Positions 57,364 to 64,000 of a stretch of DNA of 64,000 bases are shown here, piece by piece; within the stretch, counting starts at the first letter, position 1, and the number at the start of each line of letters is the position of its first letter. Both the position numbers and the translations under genes were made by a program. Under the pieces are notes generated by a model. The model did no database searches. It was not told the DNA's origin and worked only from the letters and a program-made list of their open reading frames with translations. Source of the DNA: Pseudomonas sp. (GTDB lineage Bacteria; Pseudomonadota; Gammaproteobacteria; Pseudomonadales; Pseudomonadaceae); assembly GCF_017744435.1 (NCBI RefSeq), contig NZ_JAGIBG010000020.1, positions 28,495-92,494 of the forward strand. The letters are read 5' to 3'.

Positions 57364-58203
57364 ATGACCATGCCCGACGTTCCTGTTTCACACCTGACCG
57401 CCATCGACAGCCATGCCCACGTGTTCAGCCGTGGGCTGAACCTGGCCAGCGAGCGGCGTTACGCGCCCAGCTACGATGCGCCGCTGGGTGACTACCTCGG
57501 CCAGCTGCTGGCCCACGGTTTCAGCCATGGCGTGTTGGTGCAGCCCAGTTTCCTGGGCACCGACAACCGCTACCTGCTCAGCGCCCTGCAAACCGTGCCG
57601 GGGCAACTGCGCGGGGTGGTGATGCTTGACCGGGACGTCGAGCGCGAGACGCTGCAGGAGATGGCTCGGCTTGGGGTCAGGGGCGTGCGCCTGAACCTCA
57701 TGGGCCAGGGCCTTCCAGACTTGACGGGGGCCGAATGGCGGCCCCTGCTGGAGCGCATCGGTGATCAGGGCTGGCACCTGGAGCTGCACCGCCATGTCGC
57801 GGACATTCCTGCACTGGTGCGGGCGCTTGAGCCTTATGGGCTGGATATCGTCGTCGATCACTTTGGCCGCCCCGATGCCCGCCTGGGTCTGGGGCAGCCG
57901 GGCTTTGCCGAGCTGTTGACGCTGGGCGGCAAGGGCAAGGTGTGGGTCAAGGTGTCGGGTATCTACCGGCTGGAAGGCACGCCGGAGCAGAACCTGGCAT
58001 TCGCACGGCAGGCCCTGTGTGCGCTTGAGGCCCACTATGGGGCAGAGCGATTGATGTGGGGCAGTGACTGGCCGCATACCCAGCATGAATCATCGGTGAG
58101 CTTTTCCACGGCGGTCGAGCAGTTCGAGGCTCTGGGGTGCTCGGCTGAGTTGCGCCGGGCGCTGTTGGTGGATACCGCGCAGGCGTTTTTCGGGTTCGAG
58201 TGA
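57364..58203 (+). CDS. Amidohydrolase-2 family hydrolase (PDC-lactonase-like)
   Basis: A 279-residue TIM-barrel metal hydrolase. Sequence marks of the amidohydrolase-2 family are DSHAHVF (HxH), LELHRHVADIPAL, VVDHFGRPDARLG, KVSGIYRL and WGSDWPHTQHE with the conserved catalytic aspartate. Relatives hydrolyse 2-pyrone-4,6-dicarboxylate and other cyclic or amide carboxylates. A lactonase acting on the acid imported by the neighbouring MFS is the simplest idea. Several start codons lie within nine bases (GTG 57361, ATG 57364, ATG 57370), none with a strong ribosome binding site; the gene is probably coupled to the MFS gene 15 bp upstream. Confidence 0.85.
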   Translation: MTMPDVPVSHLTAIDSHAHVFSRGLNLASERRYAPSYDAPLGDYLGQLLAHGFSHGVLVQPSFLGTDNRYLLSALQTVPGQLRGVVMLDRDVERETLQEMARLGVRGVRLNLMGQGLPDLTGAEWRPLLERIGDQGWHLELHRHVADIPALVRALEPYGLDIVVDHFGRPDARLGLGQPGFAELLTLGGKGKVWVKVSGIYRLEGTPEQNLAFARQALCALEAHYGAERLMWGSDWPHTQHESSVSFSTAVEQFEALGCSAELRRALLVDTAQAFFGFE

Positions 58204-58210
58204 TGTAGCG

Positions 58211-58319
58211 CCTGTGCCGGCCTCTTCGCGGGCGCGCCCGCTCCCACAGGATCACCACAGGCTTGAAGACTGCACGGTACTTGTGGGAGCGGGCATGCCC
58301 GCGAAGAGGGCAGTACAGG
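58211..58319. repeat. Inverted REP pair
   Basis: REP units at 58211-58250 and 58281-58319 in opposite orientation, with CCTCTTCGCGGGCGCGCCCGCTCCCACAGG and its inverse spread over the two arms. They follow the amidohydrolase gene directly. Confidence 0.85.
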
Positions 58320-58337
58320 CGAAGTCACTCTCAAAGA

Positions 58338-58375
58338 TGTCCCACCGCCTTCTCAGGCAATGGGACGTTTTTTGC
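58338..58375 (+). terminator. Terminator of the GntR-MFS-amidohydrolase cluster
   Basis: Stem GTCCCA/TGGGAC at 58339-58344 and 58361-58366 with inner GCCT/AGGC pairing, followed by a T-run on the plus strand. Confidence 0.75.
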
Positions 58376-58378
58376 TGA

Positions 58379-60298
58379 TCAGAAGCGGAACCGGCTGATC
58401 ATCTGCTGCAACTGCCCGCCCAACCGCGCCAGCTCCACACTGGACGCCGAAGTCTGTTGACTGGCCTCGGCGGTCTGTTCGGAAATATCCCGCACCGTCA
58501 CCACGCTGCGGCTGATCTCTTCAGCCACCGCGCTCTGCTGCTCCGAAGCCGCCGCAATCTGCTGGTTCATCAGCTGAATCGCCGACACGCGCTGGGTAAT
58601 CCCCTCCAGCGCCACCCCAGCCTCACGCACCAGCGCCACGCTGCTTTCGGTCAGGCTCTGGCTCTGCTCCATCAACTCGCTCACCGAACGGGTGCCGTCC
58701 TCAAGGCTGCCAATCGCCGACTCGATCTCCAAGGTCGACGCCTGGGTACGCTGTGCCAGGCTGCGCACTTCATCGGCCACCACCGCAAAACCACGGCCCG
58801 CTTCACCAGCCCGCGCCGCTTCGATGGCGGCATTGAGCGCCAGCAGGTTGGTTTGCTCGGCCACGGCCTTGATCACGTCCATGACCTTGCCGATACGCTG
58901 GCTCTCGGTGCGTAGCGCGCCCATGGCTTCGCCAGTGGCGTCCACCTGGCTGGCGAGTCGGCTGATCTGGGCCACAGCGCGGTTGACCACGCTGTCACCT
59001 TCACGGGCTTCCTCGTCGGTGGCGCTGGCAGCCTCGGAAGCGTCGCCAGCATTGCGCGCCACTTCGTGCACGGTGGCAGCCATTTCCTGCATGGCCGTGG
59101 CCACCTGGTCGGTTTCCACCTTCTGGTTGTTGGCGCCAGCGCTGGTCTGCTCGGTGATCGCCGAAAGCTCCTCGGTGGCGCTGGCTATCTGCGAAATGCC
59201 ATCGCGCACCTGGGCGATCAGCTCGCGCAGGTTACGGGTCATGCCTTGCAAGGCGTTCTGCAACTGGCCGACTTCGTCGCGGCGGCGGCTGGTCGGTTGT
59301 TCGCTGAGGTCACCGGCAGCCACCTGTTCCATGGCCTTGAGTGCCTGGCGCAGCGGCTGGCTGATCTGCCGGGCAATGACCACGGCAGCCAGGGCGCCGA
59401 TCAGCAAGGCGAGCAGGGTGGTGGCGATCTGCAGGGTGCGGGCGAAGTGGCTGTCCTTGGCGACCAGCACAGCCTGGTCGTCCAGCAATTGGCCAATGAC
59501 ACCGTTGAGGGTCTCGATGTCGTTGGCCATGGCGGCGCGGTAGCCCACCAGGTGGCTGACCTCGCCACGGAACGCCTCGACGGCCTTGGCGTAGGCCTGT
59601 ACCTGTTGCTCCAGTTGCTGGAACTGCTGCGGGAAACTGCCGTTGAAGCGGGCGACCAGCCCGGGCAGGTCATTCACCGTGGTGGCAATCTGGGCGTTCA
59701 TCAGTTTCTCGGTCTCGGCGTTGGTGTTACCGGTATAACCGCGAACGTGGTAGCGCAGCAGGATCAGGTTTTCGCGAATCTGGTTGATCGCCTCGATGCG
59801 CACGAACCGCTGCTCGGCATCGGGCAAGGCACGCACCTGATTGCGAATCTGCTCGATGCTGGCGAACGACTGGGTGGCCAGCACGCCCATTTCCTTTTGT
59901 GCGGCGCGCATCTTTTCATAGGCGCGGAAACTGGCGGCCTGGTTGCCGCTGTAGCCCTGCAGTGCCTGGTCGGCGGTGTTGAGCAGCGCATGGGTCTGCG
60001 CCTTGATCATCACCTCGCGCAGCTTTTCCAGCGTCGGCTTGAAGGCCTCCAGCGCAACTTGCAGCTGCTTGCTCTCGGCGGTTGCGCCGTTGGCCATGGC
60101 GTGGCGCAAGCGCGCTTCGCGCAGGTCGCCGAGGGCGTCGTTGAGGCGCGAAACATCGCTGACCACCTCGCTGCGCCGTACCAGGCTGCCCAGGCCGTCC
60201 CAGCTGATCAGCGACTGCACGAGGGTCAGGCACAGCACCAGGCCGAAACCGAGGAAGAGTTTATGGGCGATCCTGAGGTCGCCTAACCAGGTAAACAT
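58379..60298 (-). CDS. Methyl-accepting chemotaxis protein with long helical ligand domain
   Basis: A 639-residue chemoreceptor. N-terminal helix at about 12-30, a periplasmic domain of about 250 all-helical residues (to about 285), second helix [25 protein letters not shown] ([27 protein letters not shown]), and the signalling tip [41 protein letters not shown]. The ligand domain is about twice the usual four-helix bundle and has the periodic charged helices of the helical-bimodular (HBM) type found in McpS and McpQ, which sense TCA-cycle acids. No McpS-specific residue was checked. It is monocistronic, divergent from the transporter-acyltransferase gene. Confidence 0.85.
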   Translation of the reverse strand: MFTWLGDLRIAHKLFLGFGLVLCLTLVQSLISWDGLGSLVRRSEVVSDVSRLNDALGDLREARLRHAMANGATAESKQLQVALEAFKPTLEKLREVMIKAQTHALLNTADQALQGYSGNQAASFRAYEKMRAAQKEMGVLATQSFASIEQIRNQVRALPDAEQRFVRIEAINQIRENLILLRYHVRGYTGNTNAETEKLMNAQIATTVNDLPGLVARFNGSFPQQFQQLEQQVQAYAKAVEAFRGEVSHLVGYRAAMANDIETLNGVIGQLLDDQAVLVAKDSHFARTLQIATTLLALLIGALAAVVIARQISQPLRQALKAMEQVAAGDLSEQPTSRRRDEVGQLQNALQGMTRNLRELIAQVRDGISQIASATEELSAITEQTSAGANNQKVETDQVATAMQEMAATVHEVARNAGDASEAASATDEEAREGDSVVNRAVAQISRLASQVDATGEAMGALRTESQRIGKVMDVIKAVAEQTNLLALNAAIEAARAGEAGRGFAVVADEVRSLAQRTQASTLEIESAIGSLEDGTRSVSELMEQSQSLTESSVALVREAGVALEGITQRVSAIQLMNQQIAAASEQQSAVAEEISRSVVTVRDISEQTAEASQQTSASSVELARLGGQLQQMISRFRF

Positions 60299-60564
60299 TA
60301 CTGCCGAGCTCCTTTTCTTGTGCGTTGGAGGAGACCTGAGGTCTGTTCCTTCTGTTAGATATAGTCATCTATATGAATTATCGGCGTGAGTGACAGAATC
60401 TGAACAGTGATTGAGCGGAAATTAATGTCACCGTGATATCAAAGTGTGAGCGGGTTCCTGAATTGCCTCGTGTTCCTTGCCAGGCGCAAGCATTCCCATG
60501 CAGATTTGTGGCTTGCAGCGCTCCGCGTGCCTCCAATGACAAAAGACACTCAGGAACAAGGACG

Positions 60565-62442
60565 ATGAGTCACCCCTCCCAATTCACCTTGCTCGGCAAG
60601 CGGCGTTTTCTGCCGTTCTTCGTCACCCAACTGCTGGGTGCCTTCAACGACAACCTGTTCAAGCAGTCGCTGATCCTGGCGATCCTGTTCAAGCTCAGCC
60701 TGGGCGACGGTGACCGTTCGATCTGGGTCAACCTCTGCGCGCTGCTGTTCATCCTGCCGTTCTTCCTGTTCTCGGCACTGGGTGGGCAGTTTGGCGAGAA
60801 GTTCGCCAAGGACGCGCTGATCCGCGCGATCAAGCTGGCCGAAATCGGCATCATGGCGGTCGGCGCCATCGGCTTCGTCACCAACCACCTCACGCTGATG
60901 CTGGTGGCGCTGTTCGGCATGGGCACCCACTCGGCGCTGTTCGGCCCGGTGAAGTACTCGATCCTGCCCCAGGCCTTGCGTGAAGAAGAACTGGTCGGCG
61001 GCAACGGCCTGGTGGAGATGGGCACCTTCCTCGCCATCCTGGTCGGCACCATCGGCGCCGGGGTGATGATGGCCAACGACAGCTACGCCACGGTGGTGGC
61101 GGGAGGCGTAGTCGGCACCGCCGTGCTGGGCTACCTGGCCAGCCGCTGGATTCCACGTGCTGCGGCCGCGTCGCCGCAGATGGCACTGGACTGGAACATC
61201 TTCAAGCAGTCGTGGGTGATCCTGCGCATGGGCCTGGGGCAGACCCCGGCGGTGTCGCGCTCGATCGTCGGCAACTCGTGGTTCTGGTTCGTCGGCGCCA
61301 TCTACCTGACCCAGATCCCGACCTACGCCCAAGAGTGGCTGCACGGCGACGAGACCGCCGTGACCCTGGTGCTGACCCTGTTCTCGGTGGGCATCGCGCT
61401 CGGTTCGCTGCTGTGCGAACGCCTCAGCGGGCGCAAGGTGGAAATCGGCCTGGTGCCGTTCGGCTCGTTCGGCCTGACCCTGTTCGGCCTGCTCTGGTGG
61501 TGGCACTCGGGTGACGTGCCGGCTGGCGCCCAGCCGCACGACTGGCTGGCGCTGCTGGGCATGCACCAGGCCTGGTGGATACTGGTGTCGATCGTCGGCC
61601 TCGGCGTGTTCGGCGGCTTCTACATCGTGCCGCTGTACGCCCTGATCCAGGCACGCACCGCTGAAGACCAGCGGGCCCGGGTGATCGCCTCCAACAACAT
61701 TCTCAATGCCCTGTTCATGGTGGTCTCGGCGATCTTCACCATCGTGCTGCTGAGCGTGCTCAAGCTGAGCATTCCGCAGCTGTTCCTGGTGGTGTCGCTG
61801 CTGAACGTGCTGGTCAATGCCTACATCTTCAGGATCGTGCCCGAATTCACCATGCGCTTCCTGATCTGGCTGCTCAGCCACTCGATGTACCGCGTGCAGC
61901 ACCGCGACCTTGAACGCATCCCTGACGAAGGCGCGGCGCTGCTGGTGTGCAACCACGTGTCCTTCGTCGATGCGCTGCTGCTGGGCGGGGCGATCCGCCG
62001 GCCGATCCGCTTCGTCATGTACTACAAGATCTACAACCTGCCGGTGCTCAACTTCGTGTTCCGCACGGCAGGCGCCATTCCGATTGCCGGGCGCAGCGAA
62101 GACCAGGCCACCTACGAGCGAGCCTTCGCCCGTATCGCCGAATACCTGGCGGACGGTGAACTGGTGTGCATTTTCCCGGAGGGCAAGCTGACCGGCGACG
62201 GCGAGATCGATGTGTTCAAGGGGGGCGTCAGCCGCATCCTCGAAGAAACCCCGGTGCCGGTGATTCCGCTGGCGCTGCAGGGCCTGTGGGGGAGCTTCTT
62301 CAGCCGCGACCCGGCCAAGGGCTTCTTCAAGCGCCTGTGGTCGCGGGTGACCATCGTGGCCGGCGCCGCCATCCCGGTGGAGGCGGCGCAGCCAGAAGCC
62401 CTGCGTGAGCAGGTCAGCCGCTTGCGCGGCGGCCTGCGTTAA
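60565..62442 (+). CDS. LplT-type MFS transporter fused to PlsC acyltransferase
   Basis: A 625-residue fusion. Residues 1-430 are a 12-helix MFS like the lysophospholipid flippase LplT (FFVTQLLGAFNDNLFKQSLILAIL, LFGPVKYSILPQALREEELVGGNGLVEMGTF). Residues 430-625 are a PlsC-type acyltransferase with the catalytic NHVSFVD (HX4D) and FPEGKLTGDGEI. In E. coli the two steps are separate (LplT, and Aas with its acyl-ligase). Here the ligase is lacking, so the acyl donor may be acyl-CoA or acyl-ACP. Probable role: flip lysophospholipids inward and reacylate them. AAGGAC precedes the ATG. Confidence 0.88.
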   Translation: MSHPSQFTLLGKRRFLPFFVTQLLGAFNDNLFKQSLILAILFKLSLGDGDRSIWVNLCALLFILPFFLFSALGGQFGEKFAKDALIRAIKLAEIGIMAVGAIGFVTNHLTLMLVALFGMGTHSALFGPVKYSILPQALREEELVGGNGLVEMGTFLAILVGTIGAGVMMANDSYATVVAGGVVGTAVLGYLASRWIPRAAAASPQMALDWNIFKQSWVILRMGLGQTPAVSRSIVGNSWFWFVGAIYLTQIPTYAQEWLHGDETAVTLVLTLFSVGIALGSLLCERLSGRKVEIGLVPFGSFGLTLFGLLWWWHSGDVPAGAQPHDWLALLGMHQAWWILVSIVGLGVFGGFYIVPLYALIQARTAEDQRARVIASNNILNALFMVVSAIFTIVLLSVLKLSIPQLFLVVSLLNVLVNAYIFRIVPEFTMRFLIWLLSHSMYRVQHRDLERIPDEGAALLVCNHVSFVDALLLGGAIRRPIRFVMYYKIYNLPVLNFVFRTAGAIPIAGRSEDQATYERAFARIAEYLADGELVCIFPEGKLTGDGEIDVFKGGVSRILEETPVPVIPLALQGLWGSFFSRDPAKGFFKRLWSRVTIVAGAAIPVEAAQPEALREQVSRLRGGLR

Positions 62443-62451
62443 GGAAGGGGA

Positions 62452-62769
62452 TCAGCTGGCGCTGACTTTCAGGCCGATCAGGCCGGTGACGATCAGCGCC
62501 ACGCTGGCCAGCCGCACCAGGGCCATCGACTCGCCGAACAGGATGATCCCGGCGATCACCGTGCCAACGGCACCGACACCGGTCCAGATGGCATAGGCGG
62601 TGCCCAGCGGCAGTTCCTTCATGGCCAGGCCCAGCAGGCCCAGGCTGATGGCCATGGCGGCGACGGTCAGTACGGTAGGCAGGGGTTTGCTGAAGCCGTC
62701 GGTATATTTCAGGCCGACGGCCCAGCCGACCTCGAACAGGCCGGCGAAGAACAGGATGATCCAGGACAT
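62452..62769 (-). CDS. sugE: SMR-family guanidinium exporter (SugE/Gdx)
   Basis: A 105-residue, four-helix small multidrug resistance protein. The essential glutamate in the first helix is in [18 protein letters not shown], and the Gdx-type [20 protein letters not shown] and [11 protein letters not shown] motifs separate it from EmrE. Proteins of this type export guanidinium together with protons. A guanidine-II riboswitch lies directly upstream, which strongly supports this substrate. I start it at the ATG at 62769, with GGAGA close by. The bile-acid:sodium-symporter-family gene is upstream on the same strand. Confidence 0.92.
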   Translation of the reverse strand: MSWIILFFAGLFEVGWAVGLKYTDGFSKPLPTVLTVAAMAISLGLLGLAMKELPLGTAYAIWTGVGAVGTVIAGIILFGESMALVRLASVALIVTGLIGLKVSAS

Positions 62770-62795
62770 GATGCGTCTCCATCGTTGCAAATGAT

Positions 62796-62844
62796 GGGGC
62801 CGTCCCCGGGATGGTCACGCAGTGCGTCGTGAGGTCGTCCTCAC
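62796..62844 (-). ncRNA. Guanidine-II (mini-ykkC) riboswitch
   Basis: Read on the minus strand there are two hairpins with ACGR loops: GTGAGG-ACGA-CCTCAC (62844-62829) and GGGG-ACGG-CCCC (62807-62796), 21 bases apart. This is the hallmark of the guanidine-II class, and the second hairpin lies about 26 bases before the sugE start. Guanidine binding should expose the ribosome binding site. Confidence 0.9.
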
Positions 62845-62864
62845 AGTGGCCATCAGGGTACACA

Positions 62865-63830
62865 TCAATGCCTGGCCGGCTCAACCTCTTCAGCCTCGCT
62901 CGAAGGCTCTTCCATCCGCCGGAAGCAGGTCGACAGCAGCGCTCCGGAGATGTTGTGCCAGACGCTGAACAACGCGCTCGGCACCGCCGCCAGCGGCGAG
63001 AAATGCGCCGCCGCCAGCGCCGCCCCCAGCCCCGAGTTCTGCATGCCCACCTCCAGCGCCAGCGACTTGCGCTGGGCCAGCGGCAGCTTGCAGAGCCGGC
63101 CGGTGAGGTAACCCAGCAGATAACCAAAGGTGTTGTGCAGCACCACCACCGCCATGATCAGCAAGCCGGATTCGGCGATCTTGGCCTGGCTGGCCGCCAC
63201 CACCGCACAGACGATCATCACGATGCTCACCACCGACACCAGTGGCAGCACCTGCACTGCCATCTGCACCCGCGCACCCAGCAAGCGCTGGGCCAGCACG
63301 CCGAGGACGATCGGCAGCATCACCAGCTGCAGGATCGACCAGAACATGTCCATGAAGGACACCGGCAGCCAGGCCGAGGCCAGGAACCAGATCAGTGCCG
63401 GGGTCAGCAACGGAGCGAGGAGAGTGGTTACCGCAGCGATCGCCACTGCCAGCGCCAGGTCGCCCTTGGACAGCCAGACCATCACGTTCGATGCCGTGCC
63501 GCTCGGGCAGCAGCCGACCAGGATCACGCCGACGGCGATTTCCGCCGGCAGGTGGAACAGCTGGCACAGCAGCCAGGCCATGCCCGGCATGATCACGAAG
63601 TGTGCCACCACACCCAGGGCCACTCGCCAGGGCTGGCGGGCGAGGGCGGCGAAGTCGTCGAGCTTGAGGGTCAGGCCCATGCCGAACATCACCAGGCCCA
63701 GCAGTGGCACGATGGCGACCTTGAGGGCGATGAACCACTGGGGCATCAGGAAGGCCAGCACGGCGAACACCAGCACCCACAGGGCGAAGGTGTTGCCGAC
63801 GAAGCGGCTGAGGGCGGCGAGGGCGCGCAT
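62865..63830 (-). CDS. Bile acid:sodium symporter family protein
   Basis: A 321-residue, about ten-helix membrane protein of the BASS/ASBT family (NCBI-type YocS/arsenite-permease-like branch). Recognisable are FGMGLTLKLDDF, CCPSGTASNVMVWLSKGDLALAVAIAAVTTLLAPLLTP, which holds the family's sodium/substrate crossing helices, and SLALEVGMQNSGLGAALAAAHF near the C-terminus. In bacteria such proteins move pantoate or other organic acids; the substrate here is unknown. AAGGAA precedes the ATG. Its leader is duplicated in inverted orientation at the window end. It lies just upstream of the sugE riboswitch. Confidence 0.88.
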   Translation of the reverse strand: MRALAALSRFVGNTFALWVLVFAVLAFLMPQWFIALKVAIVPLLGLVMFGMGLTLKLDDFAALARQPWRVALGVVAHFVIMPGMAWLLCQLFHLPAEIAVGVILVGCCPSGTASNVMVWLSKGDLALAVAIAAVTTLLAPLLTPALIWFLASAWLPVSFMDMFWSILQLVMLPIVLGVLAQRLLGARVQMAVQVLPLVSVVSIVMIVCAVVAASQAKIAESGLLIMAVVVLHNTFGYLLGYLTGRLCKLPLAQRKSLALEVGMQNSGLGAALAAAHFSPLAAVPSALFSVWHNISGALLSTCFRRMEEPSSEAEEVEPARH

Positions 63831-63837
63831 GGGGCAA

Positions 63838-64000
63838 TTCCTTTTTTATTTATAGCTTTATGAATTTCACTGGCCCTTTCGCGGGTGAACCCGCTCCCAC
63901 AACGATCACCACAATATTCGAGCCTGTGGCGATCCCTGTGGGAGCGGGTTCACCCGCGAAAGGGCCAGTGAAATTCATAAAGCTATAAATAAAAAAGGAA
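63838..64000. repeat. 64-bp perfect inverted repeat around a REP pair, reaching the window edge
   Basis: Bases 63838-63901 are the exact reverse complement of 63937-64000; 35 bases separate the arms. Each arm contains a REP unit plus about 37 bases of unrelated A/T-rich sequence, including the AAGGAA ribosome binding site of the symporter gene. The symmetry runs to the last base of the window and may go on beyond it. Confidence 0.9.

Overview
The window reads as a chromosomal core segment of a Pseudomonas of the P. putida group. This rests on high GC, coding density near 90 %, Pseudomonas-type REP elements (stem core TTCGCGGG...CCCGC with CTCCCACA), and a gene order dctA, ldhA, gacS, two-component pair, cysM, rlmD, relA, mazG ... 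purN/purM ... hda, NlpC/P60 ... cob operon ... fadL ... rmuC, symporter-kinase. I recognise that order from Pseudomonas genomes by memory, not by a search. No tRNA, rRNA, CRISPR array, prophage or insertion sequence was seen.

Layout. 1-7290: 3' end of dctA, a SprT-like protein, a Yip1 membrane protein, ttcA with a Tag-like glycosylase, the overlapping arsC-wrbA-DUF2069 operon, a TlpA thioredoxin lipoprotein, a META-domain lipoprotein with a CxxC partner, and ldhA. 7358-12419: global regulator kinase gacS divergent from a PirRS-like two-component pair. 12528-18649: cysM, rlmD, relA, mazG and a DUF2058 protein. 18708-24755: a small protein with a PsrA-like box upstream, a DUF3108 protein, purM-purN, a DUF2066 protein, an AI-2E/PerM permease and hda. 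24883-26190: two tandem NlpC/P60 lipoproteins. 26287-28833: an 848-residue protein that looks like a toxin with a C-terminal ADP-ribosyltransferase fold, the most unusual gene here, facing an unknown gene.

29590-38682 is a ten-gene, translationally coupled operon for late cobalamin synthesis and lower-ligand assembly (cobO, cobB, bluB, cobD, cobC, cobQ, cobP, cobT, a histidine phosphatase, cobS). It is headed by a cobalamin riboswitch whose expression platform can be read directly: an 8-base segment is complementary to the cobO ribosome binding site. 38829-42828: a secreted GH5 glycosidase, a MarR regulator with an MFS exporter and a 40-residue membrane peptide (two near-identical operators), a periplasmic glutathione peroxidase and a DUF2798 protein. 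42943-49126: a LysR regulator, a FadL porin, small hypothetical genes, a 955-bp stretch with no convincing gene, a Sel1-type protein preceded by a possible 12-codon leader, and rmuC. 49098-55075: a 1158-residue Na+/solute symporter-hybrid kinase, an MFS transporter and a membrane protein. 55240-58203: a GntR-MFS-amidohydrolase cluster, probably for uptake and ring opening of an unknown carboxylated compound. 58379-63830: a chemoreceptor with a long helical ligand domain, an MFS-acyltransferase fusion for lysophospholipid recycling, a guanidine-II riboswitch with an SMR exporter, and a bile-acid:sodium-symporter-family protein. The window ends inside a perfect 64-bp inverted repeat that copies the symporter's leader and ribosome binding site.

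Coordinates of starts were chosen from ribosome binding sites and overlaps, and several are GTG. Family names come from motif recognition by eye, so functions of the hypothetical genes remain open.
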